Positions 25,311 to 34,757 of a DNA stretch of 42,777 nucleotides are shown here, one piece after another. A model generated the notes under the pieces. It saw nothing but the letters and a program-made list of their open reading frames with translations. It was not told where the DNA came from and did no database searches. Every line of letters begins with the position of its first letter. The stretch's first letter is position 1. Position numbers and translations under genes: made by a program. The stretch spans positions 40,429-83,205 of the forward strand of contig JARGFT010000010.1 in assembly GCA_029210645.1 (NCBI GenBank), given 5' to 3'. The stretch comes from Anaerosomatales bacterium (GTDB lineage Bacteria > Actinomycetota > Coriobacteriia > Anaerosomatales > SLCP01).

Positions 25311-26075
25311 GTGATACTCGCTGTCGACGTCGGCAACACCCACACCGTCCTCGGCTTGTTCGACGAGTCGGGGCTCGACGGTCACTGGCGCGTGTCGAGC
25401 AACCAGGCGCTCACCTCCGACGAGCTCGGCGTGAAGGTCGCAGGCCTGCTCGCTGCCGACGGCCACTCCTGGGACGACATCGAACACGTCGTGCTCTGCT
25501 CCGTGGTTCCGCGCCTGACCGCTGCGTACGAGGAGATCGCCGAGCGTGCGTGCGGACGCGCGGCCATGGTGGTCGGTCCCGGCCTGAAGACCGGCATTCC
25601 GATCCGCTACGACAACCCGCACGAGGTCGGCGCCGACCGGATCGTCAACGGTGTGGCCGCCTACGAGACCCAAGGGGGTCCCGTGGTGGTGGTCGACTTC
25701 GGCACCGCGACCACCATCGACGTGATCGATGCTTCGGGAGCCTATCTTGGCGGTGCCATCGCTCCGGGCGTGGAGACGAGCGCCGAGGCGCTGTTCAGCA
25801 AGGCTGCCCGCATCGCCAAGGTCGATCTCGAGGCGCCGCTGAAGGTCATCGGCACCAATACCCGCGAGAGCGTGCAGGCCGGTCTGCTCATCGGGGAGGC
25901 GGTGATGGTCGACGGGCTCGTGCGCCGCGTGTGGGCCGAGCTCGGGACCGAGACTCCCGTGGTCGCGACGGGCGGGCTGGCCGAGAGCATGGCGCCGCTC
26001 TGCGAGACGATCACGGCGGTGGATGTCGACCTCACGCTCGAAGGGCTGATGATCGTCTACCAGCGCAACGTGTAG
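25311..26075 (+). CDS. coaX: Type III pantothenate kinase
   Basis: This 254-residue enzyme phosphorylates pantothenate, the first step of CoA synthesis from the PanB/PanC product. ASKHA-fold motifs are ILAVDVGNTHTVLGLFDE, VGADRIVNGVAAYE, VVDFGTATTIDVID, GGAIAPGVETSAEALFSKAA and NTRESVQAGLLIGEA. The GTG start follows GGGGGGAG. It is divergent from the response regulator, across a 102-base gap whose only promoter-like string is GATGATACCAT. Confidence 0.95.
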   Translation: MILAVDVGNTHTVLGLFDESGLDGHWRVSSNQALTSDELGVKVAGLLAADGHSWDDIEHVVLCSVVPRLTAAYEEIAERACGRAAMVVGPGLKTGIPIRYDNPHEVGADRIVNGVAAYETQGGPVVVVDFGTATTIDVIDASGAYLGGAIAPGVETSAEALFSKAARIAKVDLEAPLKVIGTNTRESVQAGLLIGEAVMVDGLVRRVWAELGTETPVVATGGLAESMAPLCETITAVDVDLTLEGLMIVYQRNV

Positions 26076-26094
26076 GCGCATACCCTCGACGCGC

Positions 26095-26125
26095 TATACT
26101 CACCGTGTACACATTCATGTACACG
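26095..26125 (+). promoter_or_regulatory. -10 box with inverted-repeat operator
   Basis: TATACT at 26095-26100 is a good -10 box. Three bases further on, CGTGTACA and TGTACACG form a perfect 8-bp inverted repeat with a 6-base spacer, lying across the expected transcription start. A bound repressor there would block initiation. The helix-turn-helix protein encoded 44 bases downstream is the simplest candidate for autoregulation. No clear -35 box is seen. Confidence 0.6.
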
Positions 26126-26168
26126 CGCATCGGCACGCGCCGTGCCCGCGCTCTCCGGGGAGGTCTGT

Positions 26169-26783
26169 GTGAGGTTCTTCCGCATCGGCGAGAAGGTCGT
26201 GAGCCAGGAGAAGCTCTTCGACTCGCTCGTCGAGATCCTGACCGACCGCGAGGCCGGGGCCACCCAGGAAGAGGTCGCTCGTAGCCACGGGGTGCAGCGC
26301 TCCTTCATCTCCTTCCTCGAGTCGCTCGGAGAGGTGCGTCGCGGTGCGCGCATCGCGCTCGTCGGCTTCCCGGTCGCCAACGCCGAGGAGGTGCGCGCGC
26401 TCGCCGCTGAGCACGGTGTCGACTTCGTGCTCGTGTTCAACCAGGCCGAGCGCGAGGACATCGAGGGCGCATCAGGTGGTGAGGTGTTCAACCGCCTGCT
26501 CGAAACGCTTGCGACCCTGCGCGACTACGACGTTATCATCCTCGCTGCGAGCGACTGGCGTATCGAGCTCATCGAACGCATCCTCGGCAAGGAGGTCGTC
26601 GGGATCCCGCTCGGGCACACGCCGCTGCGTGCGGACGTTACCGTTGACCTTGCCGAGCTCGAGCAGATCCTGACCGGCGTCCTGTCCGCGCGCGGGCCGC
26701 GCGCGAGGACGGGACGCGTGAGCGCCGCGCTGCGTGGCGCTGCCGAGCGCGCCGGGAGGTGGACGCCATCAAAGAGGTCGTGA
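26169..26783 (+). CDS. Helix-turn-helix regulator-like protein
   Basis: This 204-residue protein has an N-terminal helix-turn-helix (about residues 25-55, GATQEEVARSHGVQRSFISFLESLGEV). A Rossmann-like region follows (ARIALVGFPVANAEEVRALAAEHGVDFVLVFNQ, then DYDVIILAASDWRIELIERIL). Similar proteins occur beside the quinate-dehydrogenase-like gene in Clostridia, as I recall; the function is not established. The basic tail of about 30 residues is probably disordered. GTG at 26169 is preferred over 26142 because GGGGAGG precedes it. It overlaps the next gene, so they form a pair. Confidence 0.7.
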   Translation: MRFFRIGEKVVSQEKLFDSLVEILTDREAGATQEEVARSHGVQRSFISFLESLGEVRRGARIALVGFPVANAEEVRALAAEHGVDFVLVFNQAEREDIEGASGGEVFNRLLETLATLRDYDVIILAASDWRIELIERILGKEVVGIPLGHTPLRADVTVDLAELEQILTGVLSARGPRARTGRVSAALRGAAERAGRWTPSKRS

Positions 26784-27667
26784 GCGTCTCGCTCGGTTCC
26801 TCAGCGCGCGACCACGAAGTCGAGATCGAGCTGCTCGGTGAGGTCTTCCGTCTGAGGCGCGAGGGTTTCGACGGCGACATCGATCGCGCCGCCCGTCGCC
26901 TGGCCGAGCTCGACGGCACCGTTGACGTCCTGAGCCTGGGCGGCATCGACCTGTACCTGCGCGCCGCCGGTCACGACTATCACTTCCGCGCGGCCAGGCG
27001 GCTTGCGGCCGGTGTCAAGATCACGCCGCTCGTGTGCGGTGCTGCGCTCAAGGGGCCGCTGGAGCACGCGACGGTCGGGTTCATGCGCACCGAACTCGGC
27101 CTCGACCTCGCAGGCAAACGGGCGCTCGTCACCTCTGCGGTTGACCGGTACGGGCTTGCCGAGGGGCTGCTGGAGGCGGGCTGCGACCTGCGCTACGGCG
27201 ATCTGCTCTACGCGCTCGGGATACCGGTGCTCATCCGCGGGAAGCGCACACTCGATTTCCTGGTGCGTGTACTCGCCCCGGTCGTGGTTCAGCTGCCCTT
27301 CTCGTGGCTCTATCCCACCGGCTCGGCCCAGGACAAGCCCCCCTCGGCCAAGCGCACGAGCCTCTACGAGCGGTTCGACATCATCGCCGGCGACTACCAG
27401 TACGTCCGCAAGTTCATGCCGGAAGACATGCGGGGCAAGTGGGTCATCACCAACACCACCACCGCGGCCGATGTCGAGGAGATGCGAAGCCGGGGCGTCG
27501 AGCTGCTCGTCACGTCCACACCGCGGCTGGCCGGCCGTTCGTTCGGCACCAACGTCATCGAGGCCGCGCTCGTCGCGCTTGCCGGCTCGCGCACCGAACT
27601 CAGCTCCGAGGAGTACCTACGGCTACTCGCACAGGTGGGATTCGCACCCGATGTCCAGTGGCTGTGA
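26759..27667 (+). CDS. Conserved protein, quinate 5-dehydrogenase-like label
   Basis: This 302-residue protein begins KEVVSVSLGSSARDHEVEIELLGE and contains LSLGGIDLYLRAAGHDYHFR, ALVTSAVDRYGLAEGLLEAG, LRYGDLLYALGIPV, VQLPFSWLYPTGSAQDK, DIIAGDYQYVRKFMPEDMRG and PRLAGRSFGTNVIEAAL. This matches a family that databases often label quinate 5-dehydrogenase, but I see no classic dinucleotide motif and no shikimate-pathway neighbours, so that name is doubtful. The pairing with the HTH protein is its main context. The start is either GTG 26759 or GTG 26780, which would overlap the upstream stop by four bases. Confidence 0.65.
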   Translation: MDAIKEVVSVSLGSSARDHEVEIELLGEVFRLRREGFDGDIDRAARRLAELDGTVDVLSLGGIDLYLRAAGHDYHFRAARRLAAGVKITPLVCGAALKGPLEHATVGFMRTELGLDLAGKRALVTSAVDRYGLAEGLLEAGCDLRYGDLLYALGIPVLIRGKRTLDFLVRVLAPVVVQLPFSWLYPTGSAQDKPPSAKRTSLYERFDIIAGDYQYVRKFMPEDMRGKWVITNTTTAADVEEMRSRGVELLVTSTPRLAGRSFGTNVIEAALVALAGSRTELSSEEYLRLLAQVGFAPDVQWL

Positions 27668-27729
27668 GCGCCCCGCGCTCGGCACCGCGTTTGCTTATCT
27701 GAACTCGCGAGCTACCGCGGCTATCACGA

Positions 27730-27758
27730 TTGTCGGCGGCGGCTCCAGGTGGTAGTAT
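27730..27758 (+). promoter_or_regulatory. Predicted ccmE promoter
   Basis: TTGTCG and TAGTAT are 17 bases apart. Seven bases after the -10 box lies TGTTCAGGCA, an element also found at the same place after the hemA promoter. The leader before the ccmE start is about 120 bases and contains GGCGA/TCGCC and ACCGG/CCGGT pairs. Confidence 0.6.
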
Positions 27759-27765
27759 TAATGGC

Positions 27766-27775
27766 TGTTCAGGCA
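27766..27775 (+). promoter_or_regulatory. TGTTCAGGCA start-site element (ccmE copy)
   Basis: This 10-base string is identical to bases 35625-35634 in front of hemA and has the same distance from a -10 box (seven against six bases). It would be part of the first transcribed bases. No nearby reverse-complement partner exists here, unlike the hemA copy. Confidence 0.55.
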
Positions 27776-27888
27776 GGCAGACGTTTCGGAGCGGTGCTTC
27801 CCACGCCCAGGTACCGGTGCGAGTGTGCCCGGTGACCCTCGTGGCGAGCATCTCGGGCAACGTCGCCCCCAGCAAAGGAGTGGTGTTC

Positions 27889-28566
27889 GTGAACAAACGG
27901 GCGAGGATGCGCCTGATCGGCGTGACCGCCATCATCGCAATCTCCGTCGTCGCGATCGTCGTTGGTGTGGGCGCAGGAGATGGCTCGTACTCGCGCAACG
28001 TGAGTGACGTGGTCGTTGATCAGGAGCTCGTTGGCGAACGTGTACGCGTCACCGGCACCGTCATCCCCGGCTCCTGGGACAAGAAGTCGAGTCCCATGCG
28101 CTTCGACATCCGCGACGAAGGCGAGTCGTCCGGCCCGCAGATCTCCGTCGTCTACAACGGTGGCGTCCCGAGCACCTTCGGTGACGAGGTCACCGCGATC
28201 ATCACCGGCGTCATCAACACCGACGGGGTCCTCGAGTCGGAGGACATGATCACCAAGTGCCCGTCGAAGTATGAGTCTGCGACCGGAGCACTCACCATCG
28301 CCGACCTGCTCTCCGAGGGCGATGACGTCATCGGCAACTCAGTGCGCCTGACCGGCTTCGTGGTCGATGGGAGCATCCAGCCTCCGGGCGGCGAAACCCG
28401 CTTCACCATCGTCGACGAACGCGGTGACCCCTCCCTTGACGTCTTCTACGACGGCGCGCTGCCCGAGGGCATGGTCGACGGATCGCAGGTGGTCCTCGGC
28501 GGGCTCCTCGACGAGCAGGGAGTGTTCGACGCGGTCAGCGTTTCGATGTCGGATACCGAGCAGTAA
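27889..28566 (+). CDS. ccmE: CcmE haem chaperone, cysteine type, tandem OB domains
   Basis: This 225-residue membrane-anchored protein has its anchor at residues 8-27. The first OB-like domain (about 40-122, GERVRVTGTVIPGSW, RFDIRDEGE, ISVVYNGGVPSTFGDEVTAI) ends in KCPSKYES. This is the CxxxY haem-binding motif (C124, Y128) that replaces the usual HxxxY in some lineages. A second, similar OB-like domain (about 147-220, SVRLTGFVVDG, TRFTIVDER, LDVFYDGALPEGMVDGSQVVLGG) follows and lacks a haem motif. CcmE proteins normally have one such domain. The GTG start has AAAGGAG at the right distance. It is first in the ccm operon. Confidence 0.88.
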   Translation: MNKRARMRLIGVTAIIAISVVAIVVGVGAGDGSYSRNVSDVVVDQELVGERVRVTGTVIPGSWDKKSSPMRFDIRDEGESSGPQISVVYNGGVPSTFGDEVTAIITGVINTDGVLESEDMITKCPSKYESATGALTIADLLSEGDDVIGNSVRLTGFVVDGSIQPPGGETRFTIVDERGDPSLDVFYDGALPEGMVDGSQVVLGGLLDEQGVFDAVSVSMSDTEQ

Positions 28567-28581
28567 CAGCAGAGGAACGAG

Positions 28582-28607
28582 AGGGGCGTCCGACTGAGGG
28601 CGCCCCT
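28582..28607. terminator. Intercistronic hairpin after ccmE
   Basis: AGGGGCG and CGCCCCT can pair around a short loop, 16 bases after the ccmE stop. With no T tract it may attenuate or protect the transcript rather than end it. The gap before ccmF is 104 bases, the longest inside the ccm cluster. Confidence 0.4.
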
Positions 28608-28670
28608 GTGACCTGCAAGCGCCCCGGGGGCCCGTGCCCGCGCGGCAAGGCGGAAGTGGAGTAGAAGCGT

Positions 28671-30716
<2,046 letters not shown>

Positions 30717-30727
30717 CCCGGCCGTTG

Positions 30728-31459
30728 ATGACAGAACCAGCCACCATAGATGCGGCAGTCGAGGTCCGGGATCTGACCCGGACCTTCGGCGCGCGCAAAG
30801 CGCTCGACCGCGTGAGCTTCGACCTGCCCCGGGGTGCGTTCCTCTCCGTCTTCGGGCCCAACGGCGCGGGCAAGACCACGCTCGTCAAGGTGCTCACCAC
30901 GCTCACGGCCCCCTCAAAGGGCACGGCGAAGGTGAGCGGCTTCGACGTGGTGGCCGACGCGGTCGAGCTGCGCAGCGAGATCGGGCTGATCAGCCACAAC
31001 CCGCTGCTCTACCCCGATCTGTCCGCCGAGGAGAACCTCGTGTTCTTCGCGGACATGTACGGCGTTCCTGATGCCGCCGCGCGCGTGCGCGAGCTGCTCG
31101 TCGCCGTCGAGCTCGACCACCGCCGGCTCGACCTCGTGCGCACGTTCTCGCGCGGCATGCTGCAGCGGCTCTCGATCGCCCGGGCGCTGCTGCACCGTCC
31201 CAAGGTGCTCTTCTTGGACGAGCCCTACTCGGGGCTCGATCCTCACGCGGTCGAGATCCTCGACCACCTCATCGAGCAGATCCGCGCCGACCACACCTTC
31301 GTCATGATCAGTCACGACCTCGCCAAGGGGCTCGCGCTCTGCAGCCACGCGCTCATTCTTGCGAAAGGCAAGGTCGTGCTCTCCGCACCCCGCGAGGAGC
31401 TCGACGAGGCGGAGTTTGCCGAGACCTACCGGGCGACCGTCGGCCTGGGGGTGGCGTGA
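30728..31459 (+). CDS. ccmA: CcmA-like ABC ATPase
   Basis: This 243-residue ATPase has Walker A FGPNGAGKTTLVK, signature FSRGMLQRLSIARALL and Walker B VLFLDEPYSGLD, with switch His in MISHDLAKG. The signature reads FSRGM where LSGGQ is standard, as is common in related heme or multidrug exporters. With CcmB and CcmC it releases haem-loaded CcmE. The open frame extends upstream into ccmF, but ATG 30728 gives the normal N-terminus. ccmB begins one base after the stop. Confidence 0.94.
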   Translation: MTEPATIDAAVEVRDLTRTFGARKALDRVSFDLPRGAFLSVFGPNGAGKTTLVKVLTTLTAPSKGTAKVSGFDVVADAVELRSEIGLISHNPLLYPDLSAEENLVFFADMYGVPDAAARVRELLVAVELDHRRLDLVRTFSRGMLQRLSIARALLHRPKVLFLDEPYSGLDPHAVEILDHLIEQIRADHTFVMISHDLAKGLALCSHALILAKGKVVLSAPREELDEAEFAETYRATVGLGVA

Positions 31460-31460
31460 C

Positions 31461-32174
31461 GTGGCGGGCGAGGCGAGGGGTCTGAGCTTGAGGCAGTTCA
31501 AGGCGATCCTGCACAAGGACATCGTCATGGAGCTGCGCACCAAAGAGATGATCACTTCGATGGGCCTCTACGCGCTGCTCACGATGGTCATCTACCAGGT
31601 GGCACTCTCCCAGTCCGGCACGGCCTTCGACCCCCGCAACATCGCGGCCGGTCTGCTCTGGCTGGCGTTTGTCTTCACCTCGATGCTCGGCCTGAACCGG
31701 TCGCTCGTGCACGAGAAGGACCAGGGCTGCCTCGAGGCGCTGCTGCTCTCGCCGGTCGACCGCCCGGTCATCTTCTTCGCAAAGGCGATCGGCAACCTGA
31801 TCTTCCTGCTCATCGTCCAGGCGCTCACCATCCCCGTGTTCGCCTTCCTCTTCCTGCAGCAAGGCAGCTATGCCGGTGAGTGGTGGATGATCCCGCTCGC
31901 GCTGCTCGCGGGGGCTGTCGGGATTTCCGGAGTGGGCACGCTCCTTGCGACTATGTCGGTCAACACCAAGGGTAAGGACTTCGTTTTGGCGGTGCTCTTC
32001 GTCCCGCTCATGTACCCGCTCCTGCTCGCTGCCGTCTCGGCGACGAGTGCCGCGGTGCTGGGTGGTGACGGTTCGGTGCAGCAGTTCTGGACCGGCATGG
32101 GCATGATGGCGGGATTCGATGCGATAATGCTGTTGGCATCCTTCGCGCTCTACGAGTTCATCGTCGGAGCGTAA
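31461..32174 (+). CDS. ccmB: CcmB cytochrome c maturation permease
   Basis: This 237-residue protein has about six membrane helices and the CcmB pattern: LRQFKAILHKDIVMELRTKEM at the N-terminus, NRSLVHEKDQGCLEALLLSPVDRP, then IPLALLAGAVGISGVGTLLATMSVNTKGKD. It pairs with CcmA. The GTG immediately follows the ccmA stop. The reading frame is open earlier, but that region is inside ccmA. Confidence 0.93.
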   Translation: MAGEARGLSLRQFKAILHKDIVMELRTKEMITSMGLYALLTMVIYQVALSQSGTAFDPRNIAAGLLWLAFVFTSMLGLNRSLVHEKDQGCLEALLLSPVDRPVIFFAKAIGNLIFLLIVQALTIPVFAFLFLQQGSYAGEWWMIPLALLAGAVGISGVGTLLATMSVNTKGKDFVLAVLFVPLMYPLLLAAVSATSAAVLGGDGSVQQFWTGMGMMAGFDAIMLLASFALYEFIVGA

Positions 32175-32219
32175 GCGTAGGGAAGTCCGTCAGCCGAGGC
32201 TGTGGAGGTAGATGCGACG

Positions 32220-32939
32220 TTGAACAGAAACATCCTGGTCTTGTCCATGCTCGTGCTCGGCGGGGTACTGACGACCGTGGGTTTCATCATGGCGTTCTTC
32301 TTCACGCCGCCGGTGCTCGGCCCCGCCGTCACCAACGAGGCCGGACGGATCCTCGGCTACCAACCGCTCTTCTCGCAGAAGATCTTCTACTTCCACGTGC
32401 CCGTGGCCCTCTCGAGCTTCCTCGTCTTCTTCTTCACCGCGTTTTACGGCGTACGTTTCCTCATGACCAAGGAGAAGCAGTACGACACGCGGGCGAAGGT
32501 CGCCACCGAGGTCACGCTCATGTTCGTCATCCTCACGATGGCAACGGGCGTACTGTGGACCCGCTTCGAGTGGGGTCGCTGGTGGGTGTGGGAGCCGAGG
32601 CTCACCACGTACTTCATCATGACGCTGCTCGTCATCGCGTACTTCGTGCTCCGCAACTCCATCGAAGACGAGGAGCGGCGCGCCACTTACGCGGCGGTGT
32701 TCGGCATCATCGCATTCATCGATGCACCCATCTCTTTCGCGATTACCCGCATCATCCCGTCCTCGGTCCACCCCGTGGTGCTTCGCAGCGGCGGCGGGCT
32801 GACCGGCTCGCAGCTCGCCGCGTTTCTCATCGGGCTGTTCGGGATGCTCATGATCGCCTACGCGATATTCAACACGCGCATGCGTGAGGAACTGGTCCAC
32901 GACCGCCTCGAGGCCGTCAAGGCCGCGCTGGAGGGCTAG
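32220..32939 (+). CDS. ccmC: CcmC haem-handling membrane protein
   Basis: This 239-residue protein loads haem onto CcmE. FSQKIFYFHVPVALSSFLVFF carries the first external His. TRFEWGRWWVWEPRLTTYF is the tryptophan-rich motif, with Glu where Asp is usual. SSVHPVVLRSGGGL carries the second His. Six helices are expected. The start is uncertain: TTG at 32220, eleven bases after GGAGG, or GTG at 32202 adding six residues. ccmD follows 19 bases later. Confidence 0.93.
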   Translation: MNRNILVLSMLVLGGVLTTVGFIMAFFFTPPVLGPAVTNEAGRILGYQPLFSQKIFYFHVPVALSSFLVFFFTAFYGVRFLMTKEKQYDTRAKVATEVTLMFVILTMATGVLWTRFEWGRWWVWEPRLTTYFIMTLLVIAYFVLRNSIEDEERRATYAAVFGIIAFIDAPISFAITRIIPSSVHPVVLRSGGGLTGSQLAAFLIGLFGMLMIAYAIFNTRMREELVHDRLEAVKAALEG

Positions 32940-32958
32940 CAGTAGTCAGAAGGAGGAC

Positions 32959-33153
32959 ATGAAGATGGATCCGGTTCTCGAAGAGATTTACGCACTCGTG
33001 GTTCCGTCCCTTCCGTACGTGGCGGGCGCCTACGCTATCCTGTGGATCGCGCTGGTCGCCTACATCGGCATGGCGTACAGTCGGGTCGGCCGGCTCGAGA
33101 AGGAGATCGCGGTCCTGGAAGAGTCGCTCGAACGGCGCGGGATCAGCGCCTAG
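32959..33153 (+). CDS. ccmD: CcmD-like small membrane protein
   Basis: This 64-residue protein has one membrane helix (about residues 17-38, YVAGAYAILWIALVAYIGMAY). A charged, helical tail follows (VGRLEKEIAVLEESLERRG). Size, topology and place after ccmC fit CcmD, which stabilises the CcmC-CcmE complex and links it to CcmAB. GAAGGAGG precedes the ATG. The sequence is too short for certainty. Confidence 0.8.
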   Translation: MKMDPVLEEIYALVVPSLPYVAGAYAILWIALVAYIGMAYSRVGRLEKEIAVLEESLERRGISA

Positions 33154-33204
33154 TACGACCGGTCACCCGGAGCGCGTCACCGGCTTGATGGAAGGAGGTG
33201 GGGA

Positions 33205-34047
33205 GTGGAACAAGCAGCGGTAGTGAGCTTCTGGTTCGCCATGGCGCTCTATCTCGTCGCAACCGTGCTCTATGCCTATCACTTCGTCGCGAAGCGACCG
33301 GTGTTCTCGTGGTATGCGACGTTTGCGACCGGGGCCGGCTTCCTTGCCCACACCGCGTCCATCGGGCTGCACTGGGGCGCGACCGGCCAGACGCCGATAA
33401 CGGGTGCCTTCAACTCGCTGTCTCTGGCGGCGTGGACGCTGGTCCTCATCTACTTCGTCGTCGAGCATCTCGTGAAGCTCAAGCTCTACGGTGCCGTGCT
33501 CGTGCCGCTCGCCTTCATCGCGATGGCTCTCGGGCAGATCCTGCAGGGTTCGGAGAGCTTCGAGCTCAGCCAGGCGGCGCTCTCCCAGCTCGATAGCTGG
33601 CGCGTGGCGATGCACGTCGCCATCATCATGATCGCCAACGCAGGCTTCGCTGTCGGGGCTGCGGCCTCGGGCGTTTACCTGCTGCAAGGGGCCCAGCTCA
33701 AGAAGCACAAGTCCTCGGCGCTCATGAAGCGCCTCCCGTCGCTCACCCAGACGCAGGACCTCGCCCGCCGCGCGATCATGCTCGCCTACCCGCTCTACAC
33801 CGCGGGCATGCTGCTCGGCATCGTGCGGGCGATCGAGTTCGACCTGCCGTACTGGTGGTTCGACCCCCGCGTGATGACGTCCGGTGTCGTGTGGGCAATC
33901 TTCTGCAGCTACCTGCTGCTTCACTACCGCCGCGGTGCGTCGGGCAAGCTGCTCGCACGCCTCGCGCTGGTGGGTCTTGTCGCGGTGATCATCCTCTCGA
34001 TCCTCGCTCGCACCCTGCCCACCGGATTCCACATCTTCGGGCTGTGA
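33205..34047 (+). CDS. HemX/CcsA-like membrane protein
   Basis: This 280-residue protein has about eight membrane helices and resembles HemX/CcsA proteins (PITGAFNSLSLAAWTLVLIY, SWRVAMHVAIIMIANAGFAVGA). Its length matches HemX rather than full CcsA. The tryptophan motif is reduced: YWWFDPRVMTSGVVW stands where CcsA has WGSYWSWDPKETW-like sequence. HemX is linked to control of glutamyl-tRNA reductase level in Bacillus, so its place at the ccm-hem junction is suggestive. GGAGGTG precedes the GTG. A role in haem delivery is equally possible. Confidence 0.8.
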   Translation: MEQAAVVSFWFAMALYLVATVLYAYHFVAKRPVFSWYATFATGAGFLAHTASIGLHWGATGQTPITGAFNSLSLAAWTLVLIYFVVEHLVKLKLYGAVLVPLAFIAMALGQILQGSESFELSQAALSQLDSWRVAMHVAIIMIANAGFAVGAAASGVYLLQGAQLKKHKSSALMKRLPSLTQTQDLARRAIMLAYPLYTAGMLLGIVRAIEFDLPYWWFDPRVMTSGVVWAIFCSYLLLHYRRGASGKLLARLALVGLVAVIILSILARTLPTGFHIFGL

Positions 34048-34054
34048 GGCGCCG

Positions 34055-34756
34055 ATGAGCGACCCGTACTCCGACCCGTACTACCCGGTCTTCCTCGACC
34101 TGCGCGGGAGGCTTGCCGTGGTCGTGGGCGGGGGCTCGGTTGCCGAGCGCAAGATCGCCACGCTGCTGGAGTACGGTGTCGACGTCGTCTGTGTCGCGCC
34201 GCTCGTGACCCCGGGCGTCGACGCGCTCGTCGCGCAGGGGCTGATCGAGCACGAGGAGCGCGGGTACGTCCGGGGTGATCTCGCCGGCGCGTTCATCGTC
34301 GTGTGCGCGACCGACTCCACCGAAGTCAACCGTGCGGTCTACCAGGAGGCCGAGGGTCTGGGCTGCCTCGTCAACGTGGTCGACGTCCCGGAGCTCTGCA
34401 ACTTCATCGTGCCCTCGATCGTCAAGCGCGGACCGCTCCAGATCGCCATCTCGACCGGCGGTGCGGCGCCTGTCGTCGCGAAGCGGATGCGTCGCGAGCT
34501 CGAGGAGCACTACGGCGAGGAGTGGGAGTGCTACGTGCGCCTGCTCGGCCGGGTGCGCTGCCTGGTCATGGACCGCGTCCCCGGGGGCGAGCCCGTGCGC
34601 AAGCCTATCTTCGAGGCGATCGCGGCCTCGGACCTGTTCGATCGCGTCATGGGCGGCGTGTGCCCGGATGCCGAGGACGTGTTCGCCGAGTTCGTCCCGG
34701 CCGGCGCTGTCCCGGTGGTCCCCGGCGACGAAGAGCCCGCTCCGACCGGGGGCTGA
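34055..34756 (+). CDS. Precorrin-2 dehydrogenase/sirohydrochlorin ferrochelatase
   Basis: This 233-residue protein matches the Met8/CysG N-terminal family (also called SirC or YlnF). YYPVFLDLRGRLAVVVGGGSVAERKIATLL is the NAD site, followed by FIVVCATDSTEVNRAVYQEA, LVNVVDVPELCNFIVPSIVKRG and IAISTGGAAPVVAKRMRREL. It oxidises precorrin-2 to sirohydrochlorin, and some members also insert iron to make siroheme. This fits with cobA and ahbC in the same cluster. It starts eight bases after the HemX-like gene. Confidence 0.9.
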   Translation: MSDPYSDPYYPVFLDLRGRLAVVVGGGSVAERKIATLLEYGVDVVCVAPLVTPGVDALVAQGLIEHEERGYVRGDLAGAFIVVCATDSTEVNRAVYQEAEGLGCLVNVVDVPELCNFIVPSIVKRGPLQIAISTGGAAPVVAKRMRRELEEHYGEEWECYVRLLGRVRCLVMDRVPGGEPVRKPIFEAIAASDLFDRVMGGVCPDAEDVFAEFVPAGAVPVVPGDEEPAPTGG

Positions 34757-34757
34757 C

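Noticed and set aside
26759-27667. Naming the gene quinate 5-dehydrogenase outright
   Set aside because: The label comes from database habit. No dinucleotide-binding motif or pathway context supports the activity.
33205-34047. Full CcsA of System II cytochrome c maturation
   Set aside because: The tryptophan motif is degenerate, no CcsB/ResB partner is present, and a complete System I set lies next to it.
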